64,000 nt of DNA from Parelaphostrongylus tenuis (Eukaryota > Nematoda > Chromadorea > Rhabditida > Metastrongylidae): contig JAHQIW010003622.1 of NCBI GenBank assembly GCA_019055375.1, positions 124,001 to 188,000 on the forward strand, in the 5' to 3' direction. Under the pieces are notes generated by a model. The model was not told where the DNA came from and made no database searches. It worked only from the letters and a program-made list of their open reading frames with translations. The translations under genes and the position numbers were made by a program. Shown one piece after another: positions 21,667 to 33,592 of the stretch. Position 1 is the first letter of the stretch; each line of letters opens with the position of its first letter.

Positions 21667-23190
21667 GATCGGATAACATGCCCAATCCAACTTTTCCTTT
21701 GTGACGAAAATATCCCACTCTAGAAGAGTGGTAAATTTTTGGATGACGTTGCTCCACGGATAATGAGAGATCTGTTGCCTACTTGCCTCAAATCGGTCTT
21801 CCTGCTTGTTATTTATTTTTCAGAGCTTACATCTAGTTTGTTGTGACCGACTGCATCAAAATGGTGTTATAGGTACGGAGCAAGAAGCAGTCGCCATGGC
21901 GTATCATAGCCGAGTTTGTTTGTTCTTTTCCAGTGACGTCTCGTTGAACTTGAGATTCAATCGTCATTCACCGCTCGCCTCACCGCCCAACGTCCTACGT
22001 GAGAGCAGCAGTGTGTGGAGCACTGAGGCGGAAATTCCTGCTCATGTAGCTGTTTCTACTTCCTGAACCCCAAGGTCAGTCGAAGCAAAACCATTTTCAC
22101 GTTTTAACCAAATCAAGCAGTCGCGTGCTGTTGTGGGCTAGAGCGAATTTACCATTTTGTGACCAGTAGCTACTAAGACGGCAGCTATCTCCAGTACAGT
22201 TTAGCTTCAGCTGGGCTTTCCAGGTGGAAATGTCGGACTACCTGCCACCTTCAAAGGGCCCTGTTGGGAGGGAAAACTCCTTTGTATATCGCAATACAAC
22301 ACCCAGATTCACCTCCCAGTCACGATGAAATGCTAAACAATTTGGGAAAAGATGATTTGTAATACCGAAAGCATTGCTTCTTTTTCTTTATCTCAGTCTG
22401 TTATTCTTATATCATTTATTTACTCAAATCCTAAGATTTATCGTTTCGTGGTGATGGCTGTGTCTCGTGTCAAAATGTGATATTCAGATGGTAGTGGGCT
22501 TCTAAGCAAAAGGTTCAAATTTTCCATTAACGTGTTGAGCTAAATGTAAACCAAGGGAAGGAATCGACAATGCTACTATAATAAAATAGATTCTAGCTGG
22601 ATTATTCTTTTCTAAGTTAAGGAACCTCCCACTGCTCTTGACCATAATGACGCCTTTGCATTAAAGTAATGAAGAAACACAAAACAACACTATTGAAAAT
22701 CAAGGTTACCGCAACCCGTAACAAATGATGAATTCATGGTTGCGTAAGATAGAAACTTAAAGGAATACGATAGTGGAACTCCGTGAAAGTTCTCTCTTGT
22801 TGTGCGTTCATACAAGGCGGCCCAGATCCTTTTGAAACATTAACGTTTGTGTCCTATGTCGAACCGCTCATCACAGTGACTTTGAAGTAATTTTTCAAGA
22901 AAAGAAATCCGGGAGCGCCTTAGAAACTTAAATGAAATCTTTTCTTGTTGTCATTTGCTTTTGTTGCTCTTGCGATGAGTGGCACCTACAGGTGTGATAT
23001 TCTTACTGATTGTTTGTTATAGTGAGAAAGAGTTTTTTCTTGGAAATTTTTGTAAACAATTCGTAGGTCACCCAATGCAGATGCCTTGAGTACAATGGTG
23101 GCGACGATCAATGAGAAGAGGCATCTTATGAAAGTTTATCACTTTTTTGATGGGAGACTATTGCTGTTGAAGATGGGGTGTGGGTAATGA
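21667..23190 (+). repeat. 1.5-kb direct duplication, copy 1
   Basis: From gatcggataacatgcccaat to ggggtgtgggtaatga this segment matches 28817-30333 in the same orientation with few differences (roughly 5-7% by eye, small indels). The flanks differ abruptly at both ends. No terminal inverted repeats, long terminal repeats or target duplications are visible. An 86-codon frame at 21806-22066 is broken in the other copy by a one-base insertion near 29070, so coding is unlikely. It may be an unclassified transposon or a segmental duplication. Confidence 0.85.
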
Positions 23191-23659
23191 TTCCCAAGCT
23201 CTACAACACCGTTTAAGCTCTACAACACCGTTAGATTTTGTCTAGATGTGAAGCGTAAACGTGATATCATCGGGAACTTTAGGATTTCGGAATGGTGGGG
23301 CGCACTTTGGTCGTAGAGCTCTTTCTCCCAACTTTCTTAAGCGCTATTTTCTCTTTGTTCGTTCATGATCTGCGTTCTCCCATTCTAATCCATCATGAGC
23401 GAATAAAATGTTCCTGTCACGCCTATGAGAAAGGTGGCATGCTCTGTAGAGAACTATGGGAATAAATGACATTTCTCATTAACGGGCAGAGGTTTTTACG
23501 GTGATCGACTCTGATCCATTTCCTGGTGCTAATCACCTAACCACCTAATGATAATCACCTAACTATGACCACTGCATCGAAAAAAGTGTAGATACATGCG
23601 CCAAACCTCCCAGAGATCCATTCAAGAACCTTAGAAGTTGAAAATTATTTCAACGACTG
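23191..23659. other. Short 18-bp tandem pair, otherwise nothing
   Basis: aagctctacaacaccgtt occurs twice in direct succession (23196-23234), right at the 3' edge of the duplication. No gene is seen in the rest. Confidence 0.5.
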
Positions 23660-24060
23660 AAAAGCATATTTGCACGCCCATTTCGATTTTCTCCGCTGTC
23701 CCAGAACAAATGATGAAACGACACTTTTCGCTGGACAAAGACTTTCCGTTGCACTTTTAGTACCCATTCGAAAGCTCAAATTTCTGCCTACTCCTTGCCT
23801 AGCCGTTATTTGGAAAAGCTTTTTTCATAACCTATAGCCGGATGAAAACATTCGTGTTTCACACACACAGACAGATTTCGCAGAGCGAAACTTTTTCCCC
23901 AAATTATGAGTAGCCAATAGATAGCACAAACTTCGGCGATTGTAACTCTATGCCGTTTTTTGGAAAGACCTTTTTACTGCAATGTAGCAAGGAGAATGAG
24001 ATTGAGTTCCACTACCGCGCATTGCTTGTCGTTTAGTGTGTGTGCTGGGCGTGGGTTCCG
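23660..24060 (+). repeat. Repeat alpha fragment
   Basis: It contains tttcgctggacaaagactttc, cattcgaaagctcaaatttc and ttttactgcaatgtagcaagg, in the order seen in the alpha clusters. Confidence 0.45.
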
Positions 24061-24398
24061 TACGGCGACCGATTGATCGCATTAGCGCTACTCACACATG
24101 GAGTGCATCTTTGTTATCTAATTCGGGATTTTTTTCTGAACTTTCGAAGGAATTCTAGATAAAACGTATGACTGTGATACTGCAAGGGTTCCTCTACATG
24201 ATCACATGATTTCCGTGCTTCTAGCGAAGTCATAGAAAAAGTGCGCAGCGCAGTGCTAAACATGATTTTGTTCTGAATACACAGTCTTCTCTCACAAAAT
24301 GTTCTTGTTCTGCGAAAGGGGTTGTTTAATCTTTTTTTCCTCCCTTTTGTTTTCATTAAATAATTCAAAACCTAAGATTATCTTTGAAATTTTTCAGA

Positions 24399-24829
24399 TA
24401 ACAACTTGTATAAGAATCACATTGTGGAATTACTCTGTCCTGGACCTACCTACTACTTTAAGCACAATTGTGATCCGAATTTAGTATCAATTTTTCCTGA
24501 TTACAGTAGTTTTGGCAGAGACAAAACAAATATCCTTATTACATCTCAAGGATATTATTCGTCGAATAGAAAGTCTTTCTCCCCTCATTCTCAGTTCCTC
24601 ACTATAGCGAGAAAGGCTTGGGTCGGTTATATACTGAGAAGAACAGGAGACAGATATAAAGAAAAACTGTAGAGTGGATTCACAACAATCTGCGCAATGA
24701 CAGTATCGTCGAGAACGACCACCTGCACGTTAGGCGGACGTGTTCGCTAAAAGAATTAAGCAGCTGTGCTCATAACTGCCGATATTTTCTAGATCACGGT
24801 GTGACACTCGCACCAGTCGCCATGTTTAA
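24399..24829 (+). pseudogene. Unidentified frameshifted coding-like segment
   Basis: After a TTTTTCAG acceptor the frame is open from 24399 to TAG at 24670, then continues in another frame to TAA at about 24827, implying one frameshift. Within it, GPTYYFKHNCDPNLVSIF vaguely recalls the NHSCDPN motif of SET-domain methyltransferases, and AWVGYILRRTGDRYKEKL recalls the C-terminal block of some non-LTR elements. These two hints conflict and neither is strong. I regard it as a relic of unknown origin. Confidence 0.22.
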
Positions 24830-25464
24830 ATAAGACTACCGTCATGGACGACTGTCGCGCAACTAAAGGACAAATGTAATATGTGCTGGGATCCGCACAA
24901 CAGATGAAGACGGATCGTCCATGTTTACATGTATGCAGCTAAATATTACAAGTTCTGTAGATAGGTCGACTAGCGTACCACATTTGAAACTCTTTTCGTC
25001 ACCATGGTTTTTCCCAGATGGTACGAACTTTGAATTATGGTTGAAAGTCTTGCTAGCAATACCTTTTTTTTCGTATTGGAGCTATTACCAGAGAAAAATG
25101 AAATTGTTGACTGACATCAAAGGGAGTCAATACTTCTAAGAATAACTTTAAACGATTGTGGACTATGACAAAGTCGCCTCGAAATTTCTGCTTACTCATC
25201 ACACTGTTGTAGTACTTACGTAGTTTATAAATGAATTTGTCTGTATTAGGAAACAAGCCCATAAGAAAAGACGTCAGGTTGCTTCGGTGAAATTGAATTG
25301 GAGCTATAATCGAATAAATAAAGGCGTGGAAGAGTATGAATAGTTGACCTGGGTCCTTGAACGTTACAAAGCAATGAGCTTGGCCGAAGTCATGGGAAAA
25401 CTTCGTTGCTCTTGTGAAAAGAGTTTAAATATAAAGTGTCAAGAGTTTGACTTTGATGAAACCA
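24830..25464. other. No supported feature
   Basis: Short frames only. Nothing recognised. Confidence 0.4.
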
Positions 25465-26160
25465 GCACTTGTAACACCTATCGTTCCTTTATACGTCGAG
25501 TAACTCGAGCGGGCACCAACAACTCTTCCAATTTTCCCAAAGTCTTTCTCTCCTTAGGAATCAATTAAACATCATATCTTTTTTCTAGACTTTATGTGAA
25601 GAAATCGGGCCATCGGGTTGGAGGCCTTCTTGCGGAGCGCTTGATATCCCGAGGAGTCTAGTCGGTATCGGCTCTCATACATTGGCTGTCGTTGGAGCGC
25701 ATAAACGTGCCCAGGCCAATTTATTTTCGATAACCTGGCGTGCAGAACGGAATCTTTGACCTTCAGTGGCTAACGCATGTCAGAACTTCCTACCCTTTCT
25801 CGCATTTGCGAGATACCGGAATATTACTAGCATAGAACTCTCGGCAGAGCGTTCAATAACATTAAGTGATCTTTTATTCTGCTTACGTACTGAACAAGTT
25901 TTTAATGCATCCATTAAGGCAGAGTTAACCACTGAGTCGAAAGGTAGGCACGGAGTCGGATGTTCCACTTCTCTTCATTACGTCCTCTATACTTTTAAGA
26001 GCTCTACAAGCTGCTTGTTTTTTCATGCTCGTCTTTGGAGCTAAATCGCTAATCATGTTAATTTCACGACCTAGATAGACGTAACAGGAGCAGTAAGAGA
26101 TGGTCTTTTCATTTAGCGTGAATGCGGCATTCACAACCCATCCGCTCCTCATAAACATGA
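25465..26160 (-). mobile_element. Truncated RTE retrotransposon relic
   Basis: The minus strand retains the C-terminal part of the RTE family. It starts at MFMRSGWVVNAAFTLN (26158), then YLGREINMISDLAPK, and ends near the tail word (taacacctat on plus). The protein frame is broken by stops after about 77 residues. It is 5'-truncated, lacking the reverse-transcriptase core and endonuclease. Confidence 0.8.
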
Positions 26161-26504
26161 TGAAGAAGATGAAAGTTATTGAGGTGAACTAATGTATAAT
26201 TGTCAGCTGCTATGGAATGGAACGTTCTTTTTGTAACTGAAATTTTGATACTCGAACTCAAATCTAGATTAACTTGCCGCCGCCGTAGGGAAAGGAAGTT
26301 TACTTTGCTAGAACATGGGGTCGAGTCGGAATGCGACCTTGAGTATCTCGCAAAACACTCCCAGCAATCGCGCTACGACTATCAAAGATGAAGACATGGG
26401 AAAAAAAGTTTCAGAGAAATGGGATATGAAGACATTCAGACTAAACGATAACATGTTTTGAGCCTTTTTGAGGTTGGACATGACGCATATACACAACTAG
26501 GCAG
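26161..26504. other. No supported feature
   Basis: Nothing recognised. Confidence 0.4.
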
Positions 26505-26840
26505 GTCTTTTTTTTCTAGCTCATCAGTAGTACGGTGCTTAACGGTCAAGCCGATCTTAGAGCAATACGCCTCCACTTGTGAAGGAATCAACGCCGATTA
26601 ACACGCCAGGCAGGTGATAAAATCTCCGAATAAATGAGGAGGTATATTCTATTTTACCAGCCATCAGCTCGACTCTTGGTCACTGCAATGTTGAAAATTC
26701 TATCACCTGACTCGTGGTGATTTGTTATTCGGCGTTGATTCCTTCATAAGTAGAAACACGTCTTCTGGGATCGGCTGAATCGAAGAGCACCGTACTGCCA
26801 ATGAACCTACAAAAGCGAAACAGACCTGTCTAGTACAGTA
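26505..26840. mobile_element. Fold-back element with roughly 140-bp inverted arms
   Basis: Left words gtacggtgctta, gtgaaggaatcaacgccgat and ggcaggtgataaaatct return inverted on the right as agcaccgtac, atcggcgttgattccttcat-like sequence and gaattctatcacctga. The spacer between arms is about 50 bp. Outer ends (aggcaggtct on the left, agacctgtct on the right) also pair. It is non-coding and probably non-autonomous. Its arms do not match the 13.8-kb element, so it is a separate family. Confidence 0.7.
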
Positions 26841-27092
26841 TAAGTGCCATTTTACACCTCGCAAATGGCTCAAAACACGTCATGATGTTGCCATATTATT
26901 GCTGTTCTAGAAAGATATCTATAAAAGTAGACGAATGACGAAATAGAATTTAGACAGTTTAATTGCATCTGGTGATTCATCCACGAGCGGATACTCAAGT
27001 TCATACACTGTTGGTTCCGCATTAATACTAAGTTGCATAATGAAGACCCAGCTCTAATACTTGAATACCTGTTGTTGTCCTTTAGCGGCAAC

Positions 27093-27284
27093 ATGGATCC
27101 ACAGCTGTTCGCTCACAGCGGCGTCCTTTTTCTTGATCTCCCACAGATGGCGCTTGAGAGAGAAGGAGAAGAAATCAATGACGGAGCGATGGATGGAGGT
27201 CAAAGCGTTTAAAGCCCTGCGTCGACGTTGGATTCCAACTATACAAGGAGTTCCGAAATCGGCAAAGAAATTAGTTTGGAGAAA
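27093..27284 (+). CDS. Possible upstream exon of the zinc-finger fragment
   Basis: A CCTTTAG acceptor precedes ATG 27093, whose frame (MDPQLFAHSGVLFLDLPQ) stops at 27210. A second frame is open across the same DNA (KSMTERWMEVKAFKALRRRW) to a GTACGC donor at 27285. After a 91-bp intron and a TTTTTTTAG acceptor at 27375, all frames are open for about 100 bases. The phases do not connect cleanly to the exon at 27601, so the relation to the zinc finger is only positional. Confidence 0.2.
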
Positions 27285-27600
27285 GTACGCATAGCTTCTA
27301 CTACTCTTTCAAAAAATTTTGAACGAGAAAGACCAGCTCTGTCTGATTAAGTATTGGGAAGATTTCTTTTTTTAGGCTTCCAATTCTCCTCACGCTGCCG
27401 AGGTGCATTTCGGGACATTCAGAAAGCCAGTTGTCCGTGTGGGTTCAAATCAGTGTATCTCTCAGATCTCACTCTTTATTTTGGCATTTTCAGAATAGGT
27501 TCAGTAGAAAAACTTGCTTTATTTGGCTCAAAAGGGTTTATTTTGTCTTTGTCCGTTGCAAAAAGGTTCGTAAGTTTTCAAGCTTTACTGAGTCTTTTAG

Positions 27601-27793
27601 AAAGCTGTGTATTGCGACGAGTTTGACAAGCCATTCGCGTTCAAATACAAATCTCGGAAGCACATTACTGTACACTATTTGTGAGTAATCATGATTTTTA
27701 GATTTCCTGACCTTATCTACATTAGATGTTATTTTAGGAGCGGACGCATACATTCGTGCGAAAAATCTGCTAAGAAGTTTGCTTGCCGAAATA
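27601..27793 (+). pseudogene. Degenerate C2H2 zinc-finger gene fragment (two exons)
   Basis: Exon 27601-27680 lies between a TCTTTTAG acceptor and a GTGAGT donor. Exon 27738-27793 lies between ATTTTAG and GTGAGT. The 57-bp intron between them is typical of nematodes, and the phases match exactly. The join reads YCDEFDKPFAFKYKSRKH, then ITVHYLSGRIHSCEKSAKKF. Spacing fits C2H2 fingers: C-x2-[C]-x-K-x-F-x8-H-x3-H, then a linker, then C-x2-[C]-x-K-x-F. The second cysteine is phenylalanine in the first finger and serine in the next, so neither would bind zinc normally. An in-frame TAG lies immediately before the acceptor. No further fingers were found. Confidence 0.5.
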
Positions 27794-28816
27794 GTGAGTA
27801 TTCAGTTTTATTCTCACATGCATGGCATTTTTTATAAGATTATTTCTTGAGGCTTAGCATTCCATTCGGCTGAATAAAGAGCACGCGGTTTTGAGCAAAG
27901 AACAGTCTATCTTCCCCTTCACTCATGTACCAACTTTAGCATAATGGGTGACACTTTAAGCGGAAGCTGACTGTAGAAATGGCTATATTATTCTCGACAA
28001 AATTTTTTTTCTATACAAAAGGTATATTTTGGAATTCAAAAAAATCTTGCACTCTTGAGGACGGAGAAAACATATACGAGTGTTCTATGAAAATTTTCTC
28101 TTCATCTGTCAATATGAAGGATGTAATCATCCTGGATGCAGGAGTGGTTCGGTGAATCTTTGATATAGTGCAAAAGGAAGAATGCAAATTTTGGTTCTTT
28201 TTCTTACTGTCATTATTATACAATTCTCCTTAATGTAGTGACGAACGTCTTGACAAATGGGCATATACTCCATTTACTATAAAAAATTCTTATGAGCTAA
28301 AATATGAGAGATAATAAAATTACAAACAGAAAGCTGAGAACGGCTGTCAAAAATTCTCATGAATTCCTGTCAGGAATCCTGAAATACTCTCAGATTATCT
28401 AGTATGCATATGTATATGCTTAATATGCCAGTGGCTGCTCAAAGCAGCGCAGTGAAAACAGTCAATATTGGTAATCAGCTGGAATCGCCCCAAGCAGCCA
28501 CCTGTATTTTCCGTGTAATCACATATATGCATACTAACATATATAGAATAAAATCCCGAAAGTATGACACCAACTTATCCTTGTAATTTTCCTCACAAGA
28601 AGGCACATTTATTCTCACCTGTCTTTGCAAGCTATGTTTAATTGACGCTGCAAATGCTGTCATCTGTTATCTCTCATAGGCACTGTAATCGCGTGGACTA
28701 GTCGGATATCATACGTATCAGCTACCGCATTAAATAATCTCACTTTTGTCCGGGCAGGTATCGAGTTTTTCTAGTTAATGTTGAAGTCCTTTAAAAAATC
28801 GAATCATTTGTACATT
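27794..28816. other. No supported feature
   Basis: Short frames. No further zinc-finger exon and no recognised repeat. Confidence 0.4.
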
Positions 28817-30333
28817 GATCGGATAACATGCCCAATCCAACTTTTCCTGTGTGACGAAAGTATTTCACTCTAGAAGAGTGGTAAATTTTTGGATGACATT
28901 GCTCCACGAATAATGAGAGATCTGTTGTCTACTTGCCTCAAATCGGTCTTCCTGCTTGTTATTTATTTTTCAGAGCTTACATCTAGTTTGTTGTGACCGA
29001 CTGCATCAAAATGGTGTTATAGGTACGGAGCAAGAAGCAGTTGCCATGGCGTATCATAGCCGAGTTTGTTTTGTTCTTTTCCAGTGACGTCTCGTTGAAC
29101 TTGAGATTCAATCGTCTTTCACCGCTCGCCTCACCGCCCAACGTCCTACGTGAGAGCAGCAGTGTGTGGAGCACTGAGGCGGAAATTCCTGCTCATGTAG
29201 CTGTTTCTACTTCGTGAACCCCAAGGTCAGTCGAAGCAAAACCATTTTCACGTTTCAACCAAATCAAGCAGTCGCGTGCTGTTGTGGGCCAGAGCGATTA
29301 CCATTTTGTGACTAGTAGCTACTAAGATAGCAGTGATTTGTAGTACAGTTTAGCTTCAGCTGGGCTTTCCAGGTGGAAATGTCGGACTACCTGCCACCTT
29401 CAAAGGGCCCTGTTGGGAGGGAAAACTCCTCTGTATATCACAATACAACACCCAGATTCACCTCCCAGCCACAATGAAATGCTGAACGATTTGGGAGAAG
29501 TTGATTTGTAATACCGAATGCATTACTTCTTTTTCTTTATTTCATTCTTGCGTCATTTATTTATTGCAATCCTAAGATCTATCGTTTCGTGGTGATGGCA
29601 GTGTCTGGTGTCAAAATGTGATATTCAGATGGTGGTGGGCTTCTAAGCAAAACGTTCAAGTTTTCCATTCACGTTTTCAGCTAAATGTAAACCAAGGGAA
29701 GGAATCGACAATGTTACCATAATAAAATGGATTCTAGCTAGATTATTCTTTACTTAGTCAAGTGACCGCCCACTGCTCTTGACCATAATGACTCCCTTGC
29801 ATTAAAGTAATGAAGAAACACAAAACAACACTATTGAAAATCAAGGTTACCGCAACATGTAACAAATGATGAATTCATGGGTTGCGTAAGATAAAAATCT
29901 AAAGGAATACGTCCCTGGAACTCCGTGAAATTTCTCTCTTGTTGTGCGTTTATACAAGGCGGCCCCGATCCTTTTGAAACATTAACGTTTGTGTCCTACG
30001 TCGAACCGCACATCACAGCGACTTTGACGTAATTTTTCAAGATAAGAAATCCGGTGAGCGCCCTACAAACCTAAATGAGATCTTTTCTTGTTGTCATTTG
30101 CTTTTGCTGCTCTTGCGACGAGTGGCACCTACAGTTGTGATATTCTCACTGGTTGTTTGTTATAGTGAAAAGGAGTTTTTTCTTGGAAATTTTTGTAAAC
30201 AATTTGTAGCTCACGCAGTGCAGATGCCTTGAGTACAATGGTGGAGACGATCAATGAGAAGAGGCATCTTATGAAAGTCTATCACTTTTTTGATGGGAGA
30301 CTATTGCTGTTGAAGATGGGGTGTGGGTAATGA
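28817..30333 (+). repeat. 1.5-kb direct duplication, copy 2
   Basis: Second copy of 21667-23190, 7.15 kb downstream in the same orientation. Differences are scattered substitutions and small indels, including one extra T near 29070 that breaks the frame present in copy 1. The spread-out differences suggest neutral drift after an older duplication. Confidence 0.85.
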
Positions 30334-32094
30334 AGAGGCTCAGAACTGAGCACTGTGCATTATCACTGACAAGCTTTTGTTCTTTTCTAATTATTAATCG
30401 CTATAGTAATTATCCTATCAGATTTTGAGAGCGAGAATATCAAAGCTCCAAGATATACGTCGCATTATCTCTTGTTCAAGTCACATAGCCCAATCAAACA
30501 CTGAGAGCATACAATATCATATTGGGCGAGTGCCTTTTCCTCACTTATGCGATTATATGTGCTAAAACGATCGGAGAGTTATAAAAGAGCTTGGAGTACA
30601 CATAGGATTAGAGAAGCAAGACTATAGGAGATGGTATTTACAGCAACGAAAAGATGCTCAATAAAAACCGCTATTGTGGCTAGTATGAGATTTATCGGTG
30701 TCAAAGTGAGCACAGCGAAAAATCAGGAGGCGTAAATTCCGTAGCAAAACCGAAATTAGGCACTGTAGCGGAAGTATTAAGATATACGGTAGAAATAACA
30801 TCTGCGTCTTCATTTATCATTCCATACATTGTTTTTCTCACTAATACTCTTCTGCATTTCGAAGCGTTGACTGATACTCCATTTATGTGCGAGAAGCTAA
30901 GAGCGTCTGAACAATCTCTTTTAAAATGTGTTTGACATATGAAGTATCAACCCGAGTTGTTCAGTTACATTCTTCGAAATGTTCTTACATCGAGAGTCAC
31001 GGATATAATTCGGGAGTAAAATACATATAAGCAGTTCATTCAAAATAAGATTCGATTTCATACGACGAGAATTACATAATGTTGAACCTGATAAGAGTAG
31101 ATGTATTCACTTTGTAGCCGAGAACGAAATCATCTGCATAGGCAGCTGCAAGTGATTTACACGAGTAGTACTCGTTTATGTGACTTTTATGCAAAATTTC
31201 AATATAGTGGGAACCCATCACCGGAGAACTCTCATGTTATGTATGCACTACTACATTTGAGCGATTAAAAAGAAGTGACAAATTTAGAATTAAAACAAGT
31301 TATTACGCTTGCATCAATCATTTGCTAAAATGTGCTCTACCCGTTGGTTTTCACTGGGCATTATTGGAGGTGATCGAATACAAATATGGTTTTTGTATTC
31401 GCTATCAATGTATCAGTTGAGTGCTACTATTGCCCTTATGTTTTTCATGCATCATCACTCAAATTCAAGAGTATGTAACCTGGGAGTAGCGTAATTTCGC
31501 TCTTCATTGGTTTGTTTAGGCATTAAATAGACACATATGTGCTTCACACAAACTATGGACCACACGTGTGTGAGAACTGTGTAGAGGTATTCATTGGTCT
31601 GAGAGAGTTGCGGAAACATTGCCTAAAGCACAGCTCAAAAATGCAACTTTTTGAGTATCTTACTTAGAGTTCTTTGTCAATCTATCAATAATTTTTTCGC
31701 ACGAGAAGATCATGAAACGGAGAGCAGTAGAATATTGTTTTCATTTGCAGCAAACTGGAACTCGGACACCTTGATTGAAGCGAAATATAGTTGGCGCGAA
31801 AGCATGGCGGTTTCAGTTTTGTGATTTTCAAATCCTGATAATTAGTCTCAAGAACATCCTTTTGATTGAAGTAAGAATCATTACAACGAACACACTTTTG
31901 TGAACGAGAAATGAGTTTGTTTTCCGTAGAATAAAAATCGGAGTGCCGGCATTTGGCGAGCTCTTAGAAAGCTTTTTCTGCATCGTTTTGATTGTGGGCC
32001 CTTTGCACTGCAAGAAGCTAGCGAGATGCCTGAAAAAACCGTCGTCAATGAACGCAAGTTAGATCAAAACTAATTCAAAAGATCGACTGTTTTT
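30334..32094. other. No supported feature
   Basis: About 1.75 kb of AT-rich sequence with two 61-codon frames. Nothing recognised. Confidence 0.4.
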
Positions 32095-32385
32095 GAAACC
32101 CCGAAAAAACCATTCAATATAATTCCAAAAAAGAATGATTTAAGCTTAAGCTGATCTAACAGCAAAAAATCTATCGACTGAGAGGTGGTGATGGTCCAGT
32201 GTCATTGTACACTGTTCCATCACCACATACGCCTCCCTCCTTTCTTCAATGCAGGGCTGAATGTGGGGCGGTGGTCACTGACGAGGAGGACGAACCTCCG
32301 AAACACCGGCGTATGACCCTGGCGTATCAACCCCGTTTAAGCTTAAATCATTCTTTTTTTGGAATGAACGCAAGGTCTGGCAGTT
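32095..32385 (+). mobile_element. MITE (family gamma)
   Basis: Imperfect inverted ends: ataattccaaaaaagaatg and atttaagcttaag on the left, cgtttaagcttaaatcattc and tttttttggaatgaa on the right. The interior (ccagtgtcattgtacactgt, gtcactgacgaggaggacga, ccgaaacaccggcgtatg) matches the element at 55285-55575 and part of 21455-21640. At about 290 bp with no frame of note, it is a typical non-autonomous DNA element. Confidence 0.65.
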
Positions 32386-32524
32386 ATGGAGGACGAGACA
32401 AAATTTCGTTCCTCATTTTGTTAGATTCATGAAAGGTTCGCTGTGCGGCATGTGGCTGTCGAGTGGCCGTAAAGAGCCGCCATAACTTTGTACCAGCTTT
32501 CGTCGTCCTCTCAGTCTGCTCCAA

Positions 32525-33592
32525 ATGGCGGCAGCGACTAGCCTGATCGACGATGAATTTTTTAAGCATGTCAGAAAGTCTTAAGAGTATTATCCTTTTG
32601 ATACTATTTGAGCCAACTTGAAAAGTTCGAGTCTCAAGTGGGCGTCTTTCAAGTAAACCCGAATAAGCATTTTTCAAAGTAATATTTGATTTCTTTCTTC
32701 GTATCATGGACTATAGGAAGATAAGACGCTAAAGAGAATTGGAGAAGGTCTCTACACTAGTAATATTTTTGATAGCGTGAAATTCAGATATTCAGTATGA
32801 TAAAGTGGCGAAATTTAGATATAATTGAAGATTATCCACTCACATTGAGACTTTCAAAGTTTTGTCCAACATGCTCACGGGAGAGCTAAAAGTCGCAAGT
32901 TCAATTGATGGAGTAGTATCCAGGTTGCCATGAAGATGGTAAATCTTCGAAAGGTCAAAAGTTTTTCGCAACAAATTACTTCCGAGGGAAATCCAGTGCT
33001 GGAATCGTTTCGACTTTCCTCACCTTGTCAAAATTCTCGGCCATTACGAGGGTATGTATCGCGTGTTTTTCAATGGAGTATGCACGAGGAGGTAACATGG
33101 TAGACCTGCTTTCCGGAAATTATTAGTACAAAAATTACTGACCTTGTTAAATTAAATGAATTGCAATGAGATAAAATGTTTCACAGCTTCAAATGGTTGT
33201 TTCAATACTCCTAAATATCTCATTGACCAAACAAGTATTGAAAACGTGGAAAAAGCAGTGATTTTCTATATCTTGAGTTTTTTGAATAAATCAAATACAA
33301 TTCGTTCTACTGAATGATACAACGAAGTCAACCTTCAGTAGCATATGGTAGCATTTGATTAGCTTCAGGTTAACGGACACCAAGAATTTGTACATCAAGT
33401 AGCGAGTGACATAAGAGTATTCTATCCGATATCAAATGAGAGAAATTTGGACTTTTGACAAAGTCTTTACTAACCAGTCATACCTTGCTCGTGTTTTTCA
33501 GCTTCAGTACCTTCAAATGAACGGACCAGTGAAGAATATTAAGCGATGATTTGGGTTTCCTAGGTCATTTCGGCAATTTATCACATGCATAG
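32525..33592 (+). pseudogene. TSSK-like protein kinase, copy A (decayed)
   Basis: Two kinase exons homologous to copy B remain. Exon 1 (about 32860-33099) holds the VAMK lysine block at 32924, then after a one-base insertion the LLPREIQCWNRFDFPHLVKI block, and ends at a GTAGAC donor. A two-base deletion lies before MEYARGGN. Its acceptor is mutated (TTTCAAAG). Exon 2 (33502-33592, after TTTTTCAG) reads LQYLQMNGPVK and then loses one base and gains stops. The HRD and DFG exons are absent. A short upstream frame, MAAATSLIDDEFFKHVRK at 32525, might be a first exon, but nothing ties it to the kinase. Confidence 0.7.

Noticed and set aside
32384..32707. 107-codon minus-strand ORF near kinase copy A
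   Set aside because: It overlaps the shared flank of the kinase duplications on the opposite strand and is not conserved as a frame in the flanks of copies B and C.
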